Shown here one piece after another: positions 10,984 through 22,900 of a DNA stretch of 64,000 nucleotides. The stretch's first letter is position 1, and the number at the start of each line of letters is the position of its first letter. The notes under the pieces were generated by a model, which saw only the letters and a program-made list of their open reading frames with translations, was not told the DNA's origin and did not search any database. The position numbers were made by a program, and so were the translations under genes. This DNA is from Bemisia tabaci (lineage: Eukaryota; Arthropoda; Insecta; Hemiptera; Aleyrodidae): contig NC_092794.1 of the NCBI RefSeq assembly GCF_918797505.1, forward strand, positions 32,664,122 to 32,728,121. The letters are read 5' to 3'.

Positions 10984-13900
10984 CTGAAAAAGAGAAAAAT
11001 AAGTGCTGCAACAATAATGCTCGTCTATTCAAGTTCACAAATGAATCTCCTTCTTCTTCTATGAACGACTAGAATAGCCATGTTCGTCAGGCTACTTGGC
11101 AAACATGAATGGAGTTACAGAAGTTCTGTCAAGCGAAAATCTTCAAATTTTACTTCCAGAGACTAGACAACCACAGGAGATAAAGAAAAAGAGATGTTTA
11201 ATCATTTGTTTTCTGCAAAAAGGCATTGTGAACTTCATTTACGAGGGGAATAAAGAATGATGGTCGCATCTCGCACCGTCTCTTGACGTCACACGGTATC
11301 GCAGACATGGGCCGATCGTGGCGGGGGGGGGGGGGAGGAGGTCTCGGATTGCACAGCAAAACCGGTATAGTACAGAGGCTTAATGCAAGTGCGCTGCAAA
11401 TCGTGATTCAGTTTTGCCACTTTGGGAGGTCAAACTATATGATATTTTAAGAGTTTTGAGTCGAAGAGGCATTTCCAAAATGGTGGCAGATCCAAGACGG
11501 CGGCTATTCAAAATGGCGTCCGGGCGCGTACTTTGAGCCGCTGTAGATCGAGATCCACTGAACCAATTTCACTTCTCTTTTTCTTGTTAGAAAGATCATT
11601 TGAAGGTAAATGTAAGAATATTACAAAATTTGTGATTTTAACAATATATAGGGTGTTTTTTTTACACAAACCGGGTCTAGTGAATCGGAAAATAGCTTGT
11701 GATCCATATATAACTTTTAAAATCGCATTATAAAAGTCACTTTAAATATGTATCACGTTAAAGAGTGTGTTTTAAGCTTTTCAACGATACATGATGACGC
11801 TTACATGATGAGTCTATGATTTACGGTTTCTGTGCCCCTGCGATCCGCGCGGCGGCGGCACAGCCGGGCCTGCATAAAGTAGTCCAGAGCAGGGACTGAT
11901 AGCAAAGGTTGACCCCCGGCATACGTCGAGATGCCGCATACGTAGGTATGCCGGATGCTCAAGTAGCCGGATCTGCCAGCATAAGTTGGTAGCTGGATCT
12001 CCAGGTGTGTTTTTTTTTATTTATTTATTTATTTTATTTGCACAAGAAGATGTAAAATTTTACAATAAACACTTACAAATATATCAGAATGTCTTTTAAA
12101 GCTTGATTTAACTGAAAAATACTTAACTATTAATTACAAACATTTTATTTTGTTTGCTATTACCTCTAGGAATTGAGGAGGAAGGTTAAGATACAAATTT
12201 ATTACTAATAAGAATGTCTTTTTGTTCTCACTTTCAGCGCCTTCTGTTTTATTTGAGACTGCCGTCAACCGTCACCAGTCAAAGACCAAGAAGCCCCTGA
12301 TCCGTCCGAAGATACAGGGAGGCACACTGGTTTTAAGGGAATACTTTTGTGAGACCCTGAATTCCAAGCTCATAGGGCTTACGTCTTTTCAGCCTGCGAC
12401 CGCATCGGTCCCATTCCAAGAGCGCAAGCGCTTCTTGGTTGAGATGACAATGCAGTCTCATATCGTACGTTGAGTACATCTTGATGATGTAATTCTCAGC
12501 TGAGTCAATGTCGAGGTCAGCGCGAATATCTGCGTTTCTCTCTTATCATTATGCTTCAACTATGCTGCGCAAAATTTTCATCTGCATTACTTCAATTTTA
12601 TCTAGATTTGACTTGGCTGCACAACCCCACAATTGGCAACCATAACTCCAAACCGGCCTCAACATTGACTTGTAGAGAAGCAACTTTAGTTGTAGGGAAA
12701 GTCAAGATTGGCGCACCATGAGCCACTGCATATTTGAGAATTTAGGACACAGTTGAGCGACCTTTTTATTAATGTGAGCACCCCGTCTGAGCCTGGAATC
12801 CAGGTGGAGGCCAAGATATTTGGCGAGAATGTTGTTAGGGATCTGAACTTCCCCTACAAGTAAGGGAATGTGGGCAAACGGCCTATTAGTGAAAACAATT
12901 TCAACCGATTTAGACGATACGTTAAGTTTCGTTTTGTCTTTTTTAGTTATTTTGTTAAAATGTGACTGTGCATTGTCCCGTGCCTCTCTGCAGCTACAAG
13001 ACGATGCTAACACAAGAGCGCCGTCTGCATAAATGCCCAACTTTCCTCCCTCCCAGACTGTCGGATGTCTGTGGTGAAAAGAAAGTATAGAAGAGGAGAA
13101 AGACAAGAACCCTACGGAGCCCCTGCCCTTACACATATTATGCTGGAAACTGCCTTTTCATAGCGCACGCGGAACTATCTGTCCGTAAGGACAGATGACA
13201 GGAGCTCCGCATGATTACAAGTCCCCCCCAATACCTCCAAATTAGAGCGAAATCGGATGATTTTCAGAGCTGCCGCAATGCGGTTTTAGTCGCAGCGAAA
13301 ATTTTTTAGACTCCCCTTTTCAGCGTATTGGGCGCAACTTTTAAAGGCAGTTAGCAGCAATTACAGGCATTAACTAACTCTTCTGTTGAGGGATGCCAGG
13401 TTGATATTGAGATACATTTTCGGCTTTCACAGAAATATACTTAATTTAAAAAATCAGTTTTTAGGCTGTTACTGCGCCCAACGATCATTTTCTTTGAAGT
13501 TAGTAGGTAAAAAGGATTATAATGCCTCTACATAAATGCAAAATCAACAAGCAGTCACTATCAGCGATACTCGCGCACCGAAAACAACGATACCGAGTTG
13601 ATTGGCACATGAAAGGCCTTCACACGTACAATTTGTTATTCCACCCAACGCTCCAGAGACCTGACTTAACTCGGGAAAAAAGGGTTTTTGCCCTCCAGCC
13701 AGGACGCACCTATGTTCCACCTATACCACGGTATAGTCCATGGTAGAGAGAATCCGATGAGCCGATGCACAGTGGGAAAAACAGCCAATCTAGCGCCGAA
13801 AAAGTCTTGACGCTCGGAGTGTTCACTTTCCCATTGGTTTTTCACACTTAGTTGGTCCTATATATCTACCTAAGCATCAAAGAAAGCATAATGCGCCGAT

Positions 13901-16900
13901 TTTTCGTAAATTTCAGAGGTATCGAGCTAAATTTAGTCGGCAAATCAGCTGTAATTCACATTCCTGGAGACTGTGCTTTGGTTTGTGGTTCCTGATCGGT
14001 CAGTGGAATTAAAATAAAATATTTCTTGCTTTTTATGTTATTGCTGGTTACTTTCTACACTATGAAGTGTACTAGTCTTATTTCCCTTTTATTTTCTTTT
14101 TTTTTGGAATGGTTTGCGTGCTCAATGATTTTCCCTAACTTTCCAGCTCCTCAAAATCTTAAAAATATGAAGTATTGCACATGCGCATTTTGTTGAATAC
14201 AGTACGAGAGAAACAACTAAAAAGTGAAAATTTGCAAGGATAAAGTATAAAACATCTGCTTCGGCGGGGATCGAACCCGGACTAAGAAAATAATTGCAGA
14301 GCACGCTGTCCGCTAGGCTATCGGTGACAGCTTGTCCGCAGGCGGGAATAGCTGTAATATAAGAGTGCGTTGGGGGAGTGCGCAACGCTCTGCGCACGCA
14401 CTCTCCCTACGCTACTCAGCGATTCAACGCTGAGCTGCTAGGCAAAACGACAGTTACAGAGCGCATGTTTTGACTCAGTTTTGATCAAATATCTCTGAAA
14501 GGCTGGTTTCAACCAAGGATTTTTGTGATCTTGATAGTATAACGAGTAACTGGATATGAATATCTCCTTGGATATCCTTGGATATTGTAAGATGCAGTTT
14601 TTAGAAGTTTGAATTTCTGACTATTTCAGAGGTTACTTTCAAAAATTGCTGTAAGTCATAGAAGTATGTAAAAAAGAAAAAATTGTTCTTATGTTTAGGT
14701 GAGCAAGCCTTTCTTGAAAAAAAATTAAAAGTCACTTATGACACACTTAGACGAACACACGAGGCTACTGAATGTAACCACTCTGAGGCGGTCCTCAACC
14801 AGCTCCGCGGTAACCGGTGCATTTCTTATTATTATCGCAGATAAGATCGATCTCATGAAGTAGAACTTGGCTGATTCTTGATCAGTAGATCCTAAGGAAC
14901 ACATACATACCAATTATGGCCATTTTCATTGATGCTGATTTTCCGACTTTTTCGGCGCTAGATCGGCTGTTTTTCCCACTGTGCGATGGGGGCAGTAACG
15001 ACTTATACGCGTAAAGGCCATTGTGAGCAGGGCCGGATTAAGGGGGTGGCCACATGGGCCGCGGCCCATGGCGGCAAATCTAGAGGGCGGCAAATTTTGC
15101 AATTTTTTTAAATGTAGGTATAAAAAAAATCGGATTTAGAAAAAAATTACAAACGAGAAAAAGCGACAAAATCTCTCATTTCCTGAGAGTATAGTAATTT
15201 CTAATTTCGTCGTCTTTCAGCAATAGAGACAGCACCTTTAATCAGTCGAGTTAAGAGAGAAACCAAACACGCAATTTGGCCTGGAACGACGCGGCGCAGA
15301 GAGCAATGATGACGAGGACTTGAGATGAAAAGGAGAAGCCCTCGGCGCGGCAATCGGCATGTAACACATATTAGCGCCTACAAGACTGCACGAATAATTG
15401 ACGCATTGCTACAAACACAGTGCGGTCATTGCGGTCAGCGTGAAACAGATAGCGCCTACAAGAATGCATGAATACTTCACGCATTGCGCCAAACACAGTG
15501 CGGTCAGCGTGAAACGCATGGCGCCTACAAGACTGCGTGAATACTTCACTCATTGCGCCAAACACGGTGCGGTCTGCGCGGCGGCGGAAGTCAAAATCAT
15601 TAAACCACATTCATGTTTGTTCTATCATAATTTGTTTGTTCATTTCTTATGAATGAAAGGCCATGTCCACAAGAGATAGGTTTACGACACCTAACTTTTG
15701 CTAGTAGTGTTGACAGGCCATTCCCAAAACATGTGTTCAACACGAGTAAACGCGTCTTAGGCACCCCTCCCCCGCTGGCACGTTCACTTGATGATTTTTA
15801 TTGATGTTTCAATACGAATGAGAAGGAGGCGGCAAAATACAGGCGGCCCATGGGCGGCAAGTAGGTAAATCCGGCCCTGATCGTGAGTGCGGGGTCCTCA
15901 ATTGTACCTGGACTGCTGCATATTTACTCTCTGGGAGTTTTTAAAAGGCATTTTCAGGGACCCGCTGGCGAGCGGAAGTGGATAGTCGCTCTTCGCCCCT
16001 CTCTCGAGAGCGCTCTCGGTCCTTGCCGTTACACAGAATAAGCTTCGTTTCCGCTAGGCACACTTATGCGCTTTTTCCTCCAAGCCCCTCAAATGGAAAT
16101 AAACAATTAAGACTCCCACGTACGATGACAAAAACATGGTGGGATGGCGGCGAATCATCAGGTAATCCCCCGAGCTCTCTGCTTGACGATCCTTCCGTGA
16201 GCTCACAGGCGAAATTAGCGAGGCACCTATAATCGGCGAAAGAAGAGACATAGAATTTATAACACGCGTTGAGAGGTTAACGTTTCCTCACGGTATCTTA
16301 CCGGAATGCATATATGTGACATTCACTTACAGAAAATCACACAATAGTAGTCACTCAGGTGGATTTATTGGTGGCTTGGTACCAAAGACATTGAATAGAG
16401 CAGACCGTGCACTCCCTATCTCCGCCGTGTCAGCTGAGCGAGGCAACTTCGGCGGGACTCCGTAATGGGCGGGCGGGGTGGGAGCTCGCGACTGAGCCCC
16501 ACGCAGCATGAGCCGGCGTTGCGCGTACTTGGAAAAATTAGTTGCGCGCTCGGATTTTCGCGAATTACTCGTTTCCACTTCATTTTCCGGCAAAATTTGT
16601 AAGGACCACATGTTAATAGCATGAAATTTACTATTACTCTGAACAATTTTCGTTTCTCTACAGTCATTACTGACCGGAAAAAACGCTTCATAATTGAAAA
16701 TAGAAGGATGTTCTTATAATGCGTGCAGCTTGTAAAGATGACGGCGTGGATGAGAAGTAATTTTGTAAAAGGTACAAAAAGGATTTAAAATGAGGTCAAT
16801 CATATAGGTAAATCAAGGGTACAAACGAGGAATAGTGTTATGTATTGTACATAAAAAGGCAAATAAAAGTTACGAGAGAGTTACTTAAAGCTATTGTCCA

Positions 16901-19900
16901 TCTTGATCTAAGAGAAAGATTTGATGAAAAGCTGAAAAAGAGGGGCAACGATTTAGGCAGTTTCAAAGTACCAAGATTTAAGATTATTCCACTGAAAAAG
17001 ATAATGTTTAAGCATTATTATCAAACTAATTTGCGAATCGCAACTTAATGTTACTTACTTAATCTGCTCAAAAATTTCAAAATCAATACTTCAGTCACTT
17101 GTTTATGACTGGCGATCGTGAATATTGTTTATTTTCAAGAAGTATGGGTAAGTAATTGCTCTTAATTCCTTTGCATTTTTAGGCGGCTCTGTGATTAAGT
17201 CGCTGCGCTCGAGAAGGGCAAGCACCTCTTTTTAACGATGTTCCAGAATCTAATGTTGCTCACATTTGTTTAGTAGAGTAGTTTCTAATGGTGAATTTCA
17301 AGGATTTTTTTCACAGAAAATTCCAGAATCATGAAAAATAACTCAGTAGAAATTTCAACGAAATCCATGAATTTCCTTCACTGATGAAATATTAGTAGAG
17401 ATTTTGAACCACCACAACCAAGAAGTGCCATTCTTGCACCCAGTGCCTCAATTTTTCTACACATTGCAGTGCAGTGGATTCTATGAAATGAGTTTTTATC
17501 ATGTCCTTACTTTCCTCTATAAAATTAAAAAAAACACAGTACTTATGCAAAAGCAAAATGTTGTTTTCAGCAAAATGCTGAGGGCATTTACTTAATATTA
17601 CATTTATCTCAAATAAATATCACAAACTGAAACAACACTATTTTGAAATTGAAGACACTAAGTTGACTACAATATTCAATGAAGAACTGCTCTTTCTGGC
17701 TCATTTTAGAAAGAACAAAATGTGCCATTAGTTCATGATCCGTTGTTGTGTCGTGTATTAGTTTCCTGTGTAGATAGGTAATAAAACAAATGAACCAAAA
17801 ATAGTAATTCCTTAAGGCTAAATGTAGTCAAAGTCTAAAAATTATCATCGAGACATTATCATTCTTGTCTCTTGCCCGGTTCATCAAGAATTTGCTCATG
17901 TATAAGCATACCATAAATTGAGAGTTGTGTGGTGTTTAATCATGAAAACTAAAACACATCTTCACACAGAAACATTTGATTATAATCACATCAGCCGAAA
18001 TTATTCGCACTAATCAATTAATGATTAAAGATTTCGGAGCCGAACCGTACCAACCTCGTACAAGCGCACTGTTCGTTTACCGCGAGCTGAGGACGGCTGG
18101 GGCTCACTCACCTCACCGGTGCCGTTTCGGTGTCCCGCAGTCATCGGTCCGTGCGCCATGCGAATGAAAGAGAAGTTGCCTCCGCTCCATTTCACAGCGC
18201 ACGGTCTACTCTATTCAATATCTTTGCTTGGTACGCGGCTAGGATTAGGTAATTCATAGATTTGAGATGGAGTTGAGAATAATCGCATTACTATTATTTC
18301 TGGGAAAACTTGCAGACCAAACTTCTGAGACCTTTTAACTCCTTTTAGTAAAATATATGATTCAAAAAATGCAAACCTTGAATATTTTGGAGACTGTGAT
18401 TTTCATCCTGCCTTTACGGAACATATAACCGCGGAGAATATATTCAAAGTCCATCCGACAACCAAGTTCAGTCAAAAACTCTACAACAGTTGCATTGCAG
18501 CCAACGTCTATACTGCTCCTGACTATTGTAGGCCTTGATTTATCACCTGCCATAGTAAGCAAAATTAAAAGATTGAGGCTATTTTAGTGAGACAGCATCC
18601 TATCATGCGTACCCACCTCTGGATGAGCGGAGAGTTGATTAAGTCCGGTTATCGCCGCAATGCATTACGTCAAAAGGGAATTTAAAAGCTTCTATCAAGT
18701 GGACCTTGAAGGGAAAATTATGTCATTCTCTAGACATTGCGCTCCCTCCCCCTCTCTTCTTGGATTATTCTCCCTGTGGTTCGTAATGGGATAGAGTTGA
18801 GTCAATAGATGATTTAGGTGTTGGTTTTTCTTTTTCTTTTACAGTTATATTGACTCAATGGAGAATTTGCATGCAAATTTTTTATTGCTTCATCTGAAAG
18901 CGCTAAAAGAGCTGATTTCACAGTATTTGTTATAATTGTTTTTTTTTTATATGGGAAATATTTTAAGAATAGATTTAAAAGTTAGAAAATGCACCGCATG
19001 GTGATGTTATCTGGCGGCATTTACCATTTAAACACACATATTTTAGCAGATTAGATCATTTTGTCATTTCTTCTCCAATAATTGCTCAATTCATGAACCA
19101 AGGGTACCAATCTCTTGTTCAGTTCACTCAATGCTTTCCACTTAAACACGAAATTAATCATATTTCAGAAACCTGCAAATTCTCTGTTGTAGGAATACCT
19201 TCAGAAAGTAAGGATTTATCAAAAGGGTGTCGACTGGGTTTCATGTGTCCAGTGTTTCTTACTTGCTTCAAACTCATGTTCTTCCTATTTTACATTTTTG
19301 TTCAGTGGTTTACTCCCCATATACTCTTAGCAACATGTACAAACTTGAGTCGACACATCACTATCTTCTAAGGTTTTTGGCGTTTAAAAGTGGGTCCCGA
19401 ATGGCCTTCCATGATCATGACTATCATGATACCTCGTCTTCCTTCTCGATTCACTCCGTTGCCTCCATCCACCTTTACAAAAGGTGACATACTTTTTTAA
19501 GATCATAAATGGCCTGCTGTCCTCTCCATAATAGTCTATTCTTTTTTGTCGTTGCACTCGCGCATACCCATCGAGAGATGAGCATTTCTGGAGAGGCAGA
19601 CTCGGTCTGCCTCTCGGTCTCCGGTGCCGGTCTCGGTTTCATTTTTATTCGGCTGGCTGTAAGCTAGTTAGAGAGTAGAACGAGCTGCCTCTTGAGTTGC
19701 AAGAATGTCTTGAGCTTTCACCCTTAACGTTTTAAGCGAGGGGTGGGCCTTGGAGCTCTGCCCTGAAGAGTAACTTTTTTCTTCTTTGTTATGTCTTTTC
19801 TATTCCTAATACTTTTTTTACTGTCAAGTTTCTTGATTTCTGTGGTCGTTCATGTTATTTTCTTATAGCAGCTGTTTCTTTTTCGTTTGGTTTTAGGGAT

Positions 19901-22900
19901 TGTTCCCGTATTGTTATTGAAAATGGGTAAATAAATAAGTAGACTTACCTCACTTTTCTCCACCTCTGTCTGGACATTTCTGGGATTGTTTTGATAGCTT
20001 TTTGATGCCTTAAGCGTAGAAGCTCCTGCCTTGACACCGAAACCAGTCATTCACAGCGCACAGCACTTCTGAATCAGTGGCAAACCGCTTTCCGCCGAGG
20101 AAGTTTTTCGGGGCAGAGAAAGGCTGAAAGCCAATGGGGGAGGGAGGATGGGGGGAAAATTTCCAGTGCAGTGCGGTTCGTAACTAAGTCAGAAGTGAAG
20201 TGCGTTGTCAATGACTGGTCATTGACGTGGAAGGCGTCTCGAAGCGGCTAGATCAATCTCGGACATGTCCAGACAAGTGGCAGGTAGGTCGAAAAGTAAG
20301 GTAAGGTCTACTTAACATAAGCTTTGAAATACCTCCTAATGTGATGCTTTGCAGGTATGACCCGAGTTTGAAATAATGGACTTTTCGCATAACCGGAGGT
20401 GAGCAGGCAGTGACAGGAGACTTTTTTTTTTTTTCACTTGCGATCGATTTTGAAAACAGTAAAAGCTGTTACTTACAATTTTGAATATTTAATTAAAAAC
20501 TCACGCTTTCACTATGATTTCTAATGTTTCAACGCGTTTTAGTGGCTACCCAGGCCACCATCATCAGCTGACTTGCTCTCAGTCAGTTTGTCAGTCTTAA
20601 GTCAGCTGATTTGGTGGTCTAGGTAGCCGCCGAAACGGAGTATATGAGAATGAGGCTGAGCACGATAAAGATACAAAGTGGATTAAAGAGCTCCAATCTA
20701 ACTTTGAAATGGAGTGGAATTAAATAACAGAGGTTTTAGGTGGCAAGCATCATTGGTTTACTACCGAAGACAAGAGACAGTATCCCAAAAAACTACAGAC
20801 CCATCACTTGTCTGAACAAATTGTACAAGCTATAAACAACTTTCTTGTCATTAGCTACAGTCTATATATCATTAAGTGGACAAGTGAGGAGCTTCGTCGA
20901 CTTGACTCGGAAGCTACTGGCATGGCATGGATTGCTACACCCAAGGGCAGATGCTGACCGGCTGAACGTCCCAAGAGAGGAAGGAGGAAGAGGCTTTACA
21001 GAGATTGCAGCGCTTAGGACTGCCACGAACGTAGGGATGGCTGACTATATAAAAATCAAGCACCAAGAGAAACTTCTAGGACTTACTTATCATCATGAGA
21101 AAAATATGATTGAGAACATCCTGGCGGACCTTCCTACTCTTAAGCAAATTGAGAACACCGACGAAAACAACAGTGATACCAAAAGAGTGAAACAGGCTAA
21201 GAAAAACACCAAAACCAAACTCGAGGAAAGAAGAAAGAGTAACTGGAACGAAAAGAAAACGCACAGCCAGTTCCTTAAGGAAAGAGAAAAGCAACACATC
21301 GGGAAGGAATTAACTTGGAAATGGCTCAAAAACGGGGATCTAAAGGGAGAAACTGAAGAGCTGATTATATCATGCCAGGACCAGGATCGCCACAAATTAC
21401 TTTAAAGAGAAGATACTTAGAACATCAGATGATCCAAAATGCAGATTCTGCAAAATGGAGTCGGAAATAATCCAACATTTAGTCTCCGCATGTCCGATCC
21501 TAGCAAAGAAAGAATACATTGAGTAACATGATGCTGTGGCAAGCTATTAGTCCAGTCAAATTAGAAAAATTAAAGGAAAAAAATCCAAAATAAGCGATTT
21601 TTGGCGAAAGTTGTTTGCTAGGGCCTGGAGAGGCACTGGCTGAAAGTCCCCACTGATACCCTTAGTGCTTAGCCCTCCAGTCCCCTCCTCCCAAAGCCCC
21701 CCATAAAGGCAAAAAATCGGTTTTTCCGTTTCATCTCGAGAACAGTTGGAGATGGCAAGTTGCGATTATTATTTGGGAAAATGTTCCTCATCAAATTCTG
21801 CAAAAAAAAGTTTCTTCTGCTTTTTCTTCTCCAGGCACTCCTTGACCCTCAAAATAGCTGCCCCGTAGGGGCGTCATAGCACGCTTCCTCACGCGCTTTG
21901 CTCATTTTAAAAACCGTGAATCGATCTACAAATGATTTTAAAAAAAATACCATGCAAATATGTAGGGCGATAATTAGGATTAGAGTGTCATCGAAATATG
22001 TTTCCTTTCCTTCTAGTTGTACCTCGCCCACAGGCTATTGCTCAAGCATAAAAGTTTACTGACTGAAAACAAAATTTTGCATAGCAAACAAGGTAAGAGT
22101 ACATAATTATTGCATATCATGTAAATTCCAGGCATGTATAGAAGGTGACGGGGTGAGAAGGTTGCGATACTCGACGGCTTGGCAGCGCGGTCTAGAGCCG
22201 CACCTATGCGTTCCTTACAGTGAGGAAGCGCGCTATGACGCCCCTGCGGGGCGGCTATTTTGAGGGTCAAGGAGTGCCTGGAGAAGAAAAAGCAAAGGAG
22301 ACTTTTTTTTGCAGAATGTGATGAGGAACATTTTCCCAAATAAACGCAACTTGCCATCTCCAACTGTTCCTGAGATGAAGCCGAAAAACCGATTTTTTAG
22401 CCTTTTTGGGGGGCTTTGGAGGGGGGGGCTGGGGGGCTAAGCACAAATGGTATCAATGGGGACGTTTAGCCTGTGCCTCTCCAGGCCCAGCAACTTCGCC
22501 AAAAATCGCTTGTGTAGGAATTTTCCCCCTAATCTGGGATTTTTTTTTTTTATCTCATTTGACCCTACTACATCTGCACTGGAATGTATGCAGACACTAC
22601 AGGGTGTACCAAAAGTCCGTCCCACCCCTGCTAACTTTTGAACGAATTGAGCTAGGGTAATGAAACTTTGGAACTGTTCCTATCTCAAAGGGGACCATCT
22701 TTTGGGGGGGGGGGTCAAAATTTTGGTTCCCCTCAGGGGGGGCGCGGGGGGCCCCCAACTTTTTTTTTCAAATGGCAACCCCTATCTTGTGATACCTCAT
22801 TTGAAAGAGCATAAAAAACTAAGAATTTTGGCGCAAACCGCAGATCAATATCTTAATTTTTGACCGAGTTATGATAGGTCAAAGGTCAAATTTGACCTAT

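Larger units (their letters stand above)
10984..18376 (-). other. MED18: MED18 intron 3 (7.4 kb)
   Basis: Bounded by donor AAG|gtttgc at 18376 and acceptor ttttcag at 10984. It holds a Jockey-like fragment, a Transib-like element and a hAT-type MITE. The remainder (10984-12000, 15890-18376) has no recognised gene; it includes a G-run at 11322-11335, a GC-rich patch near 16420-16520, and a lone MITE-like end, tatagggtgt, at 11647. Confidence 0.9.

Noticed and set aside
12222..12473. 83-codon plus-strand open frame
   Set aside because: It is antisense to the C-terminal end of the Jockey-like reverse transcriptase, which explains the open frame.
16351..16691. Minus-strand frames in a GC-rich patch
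   Set aside because: Arg/Pro-rich translations in two overlapping frames without conserved motif; more likely a GC-rich non-coding patch.
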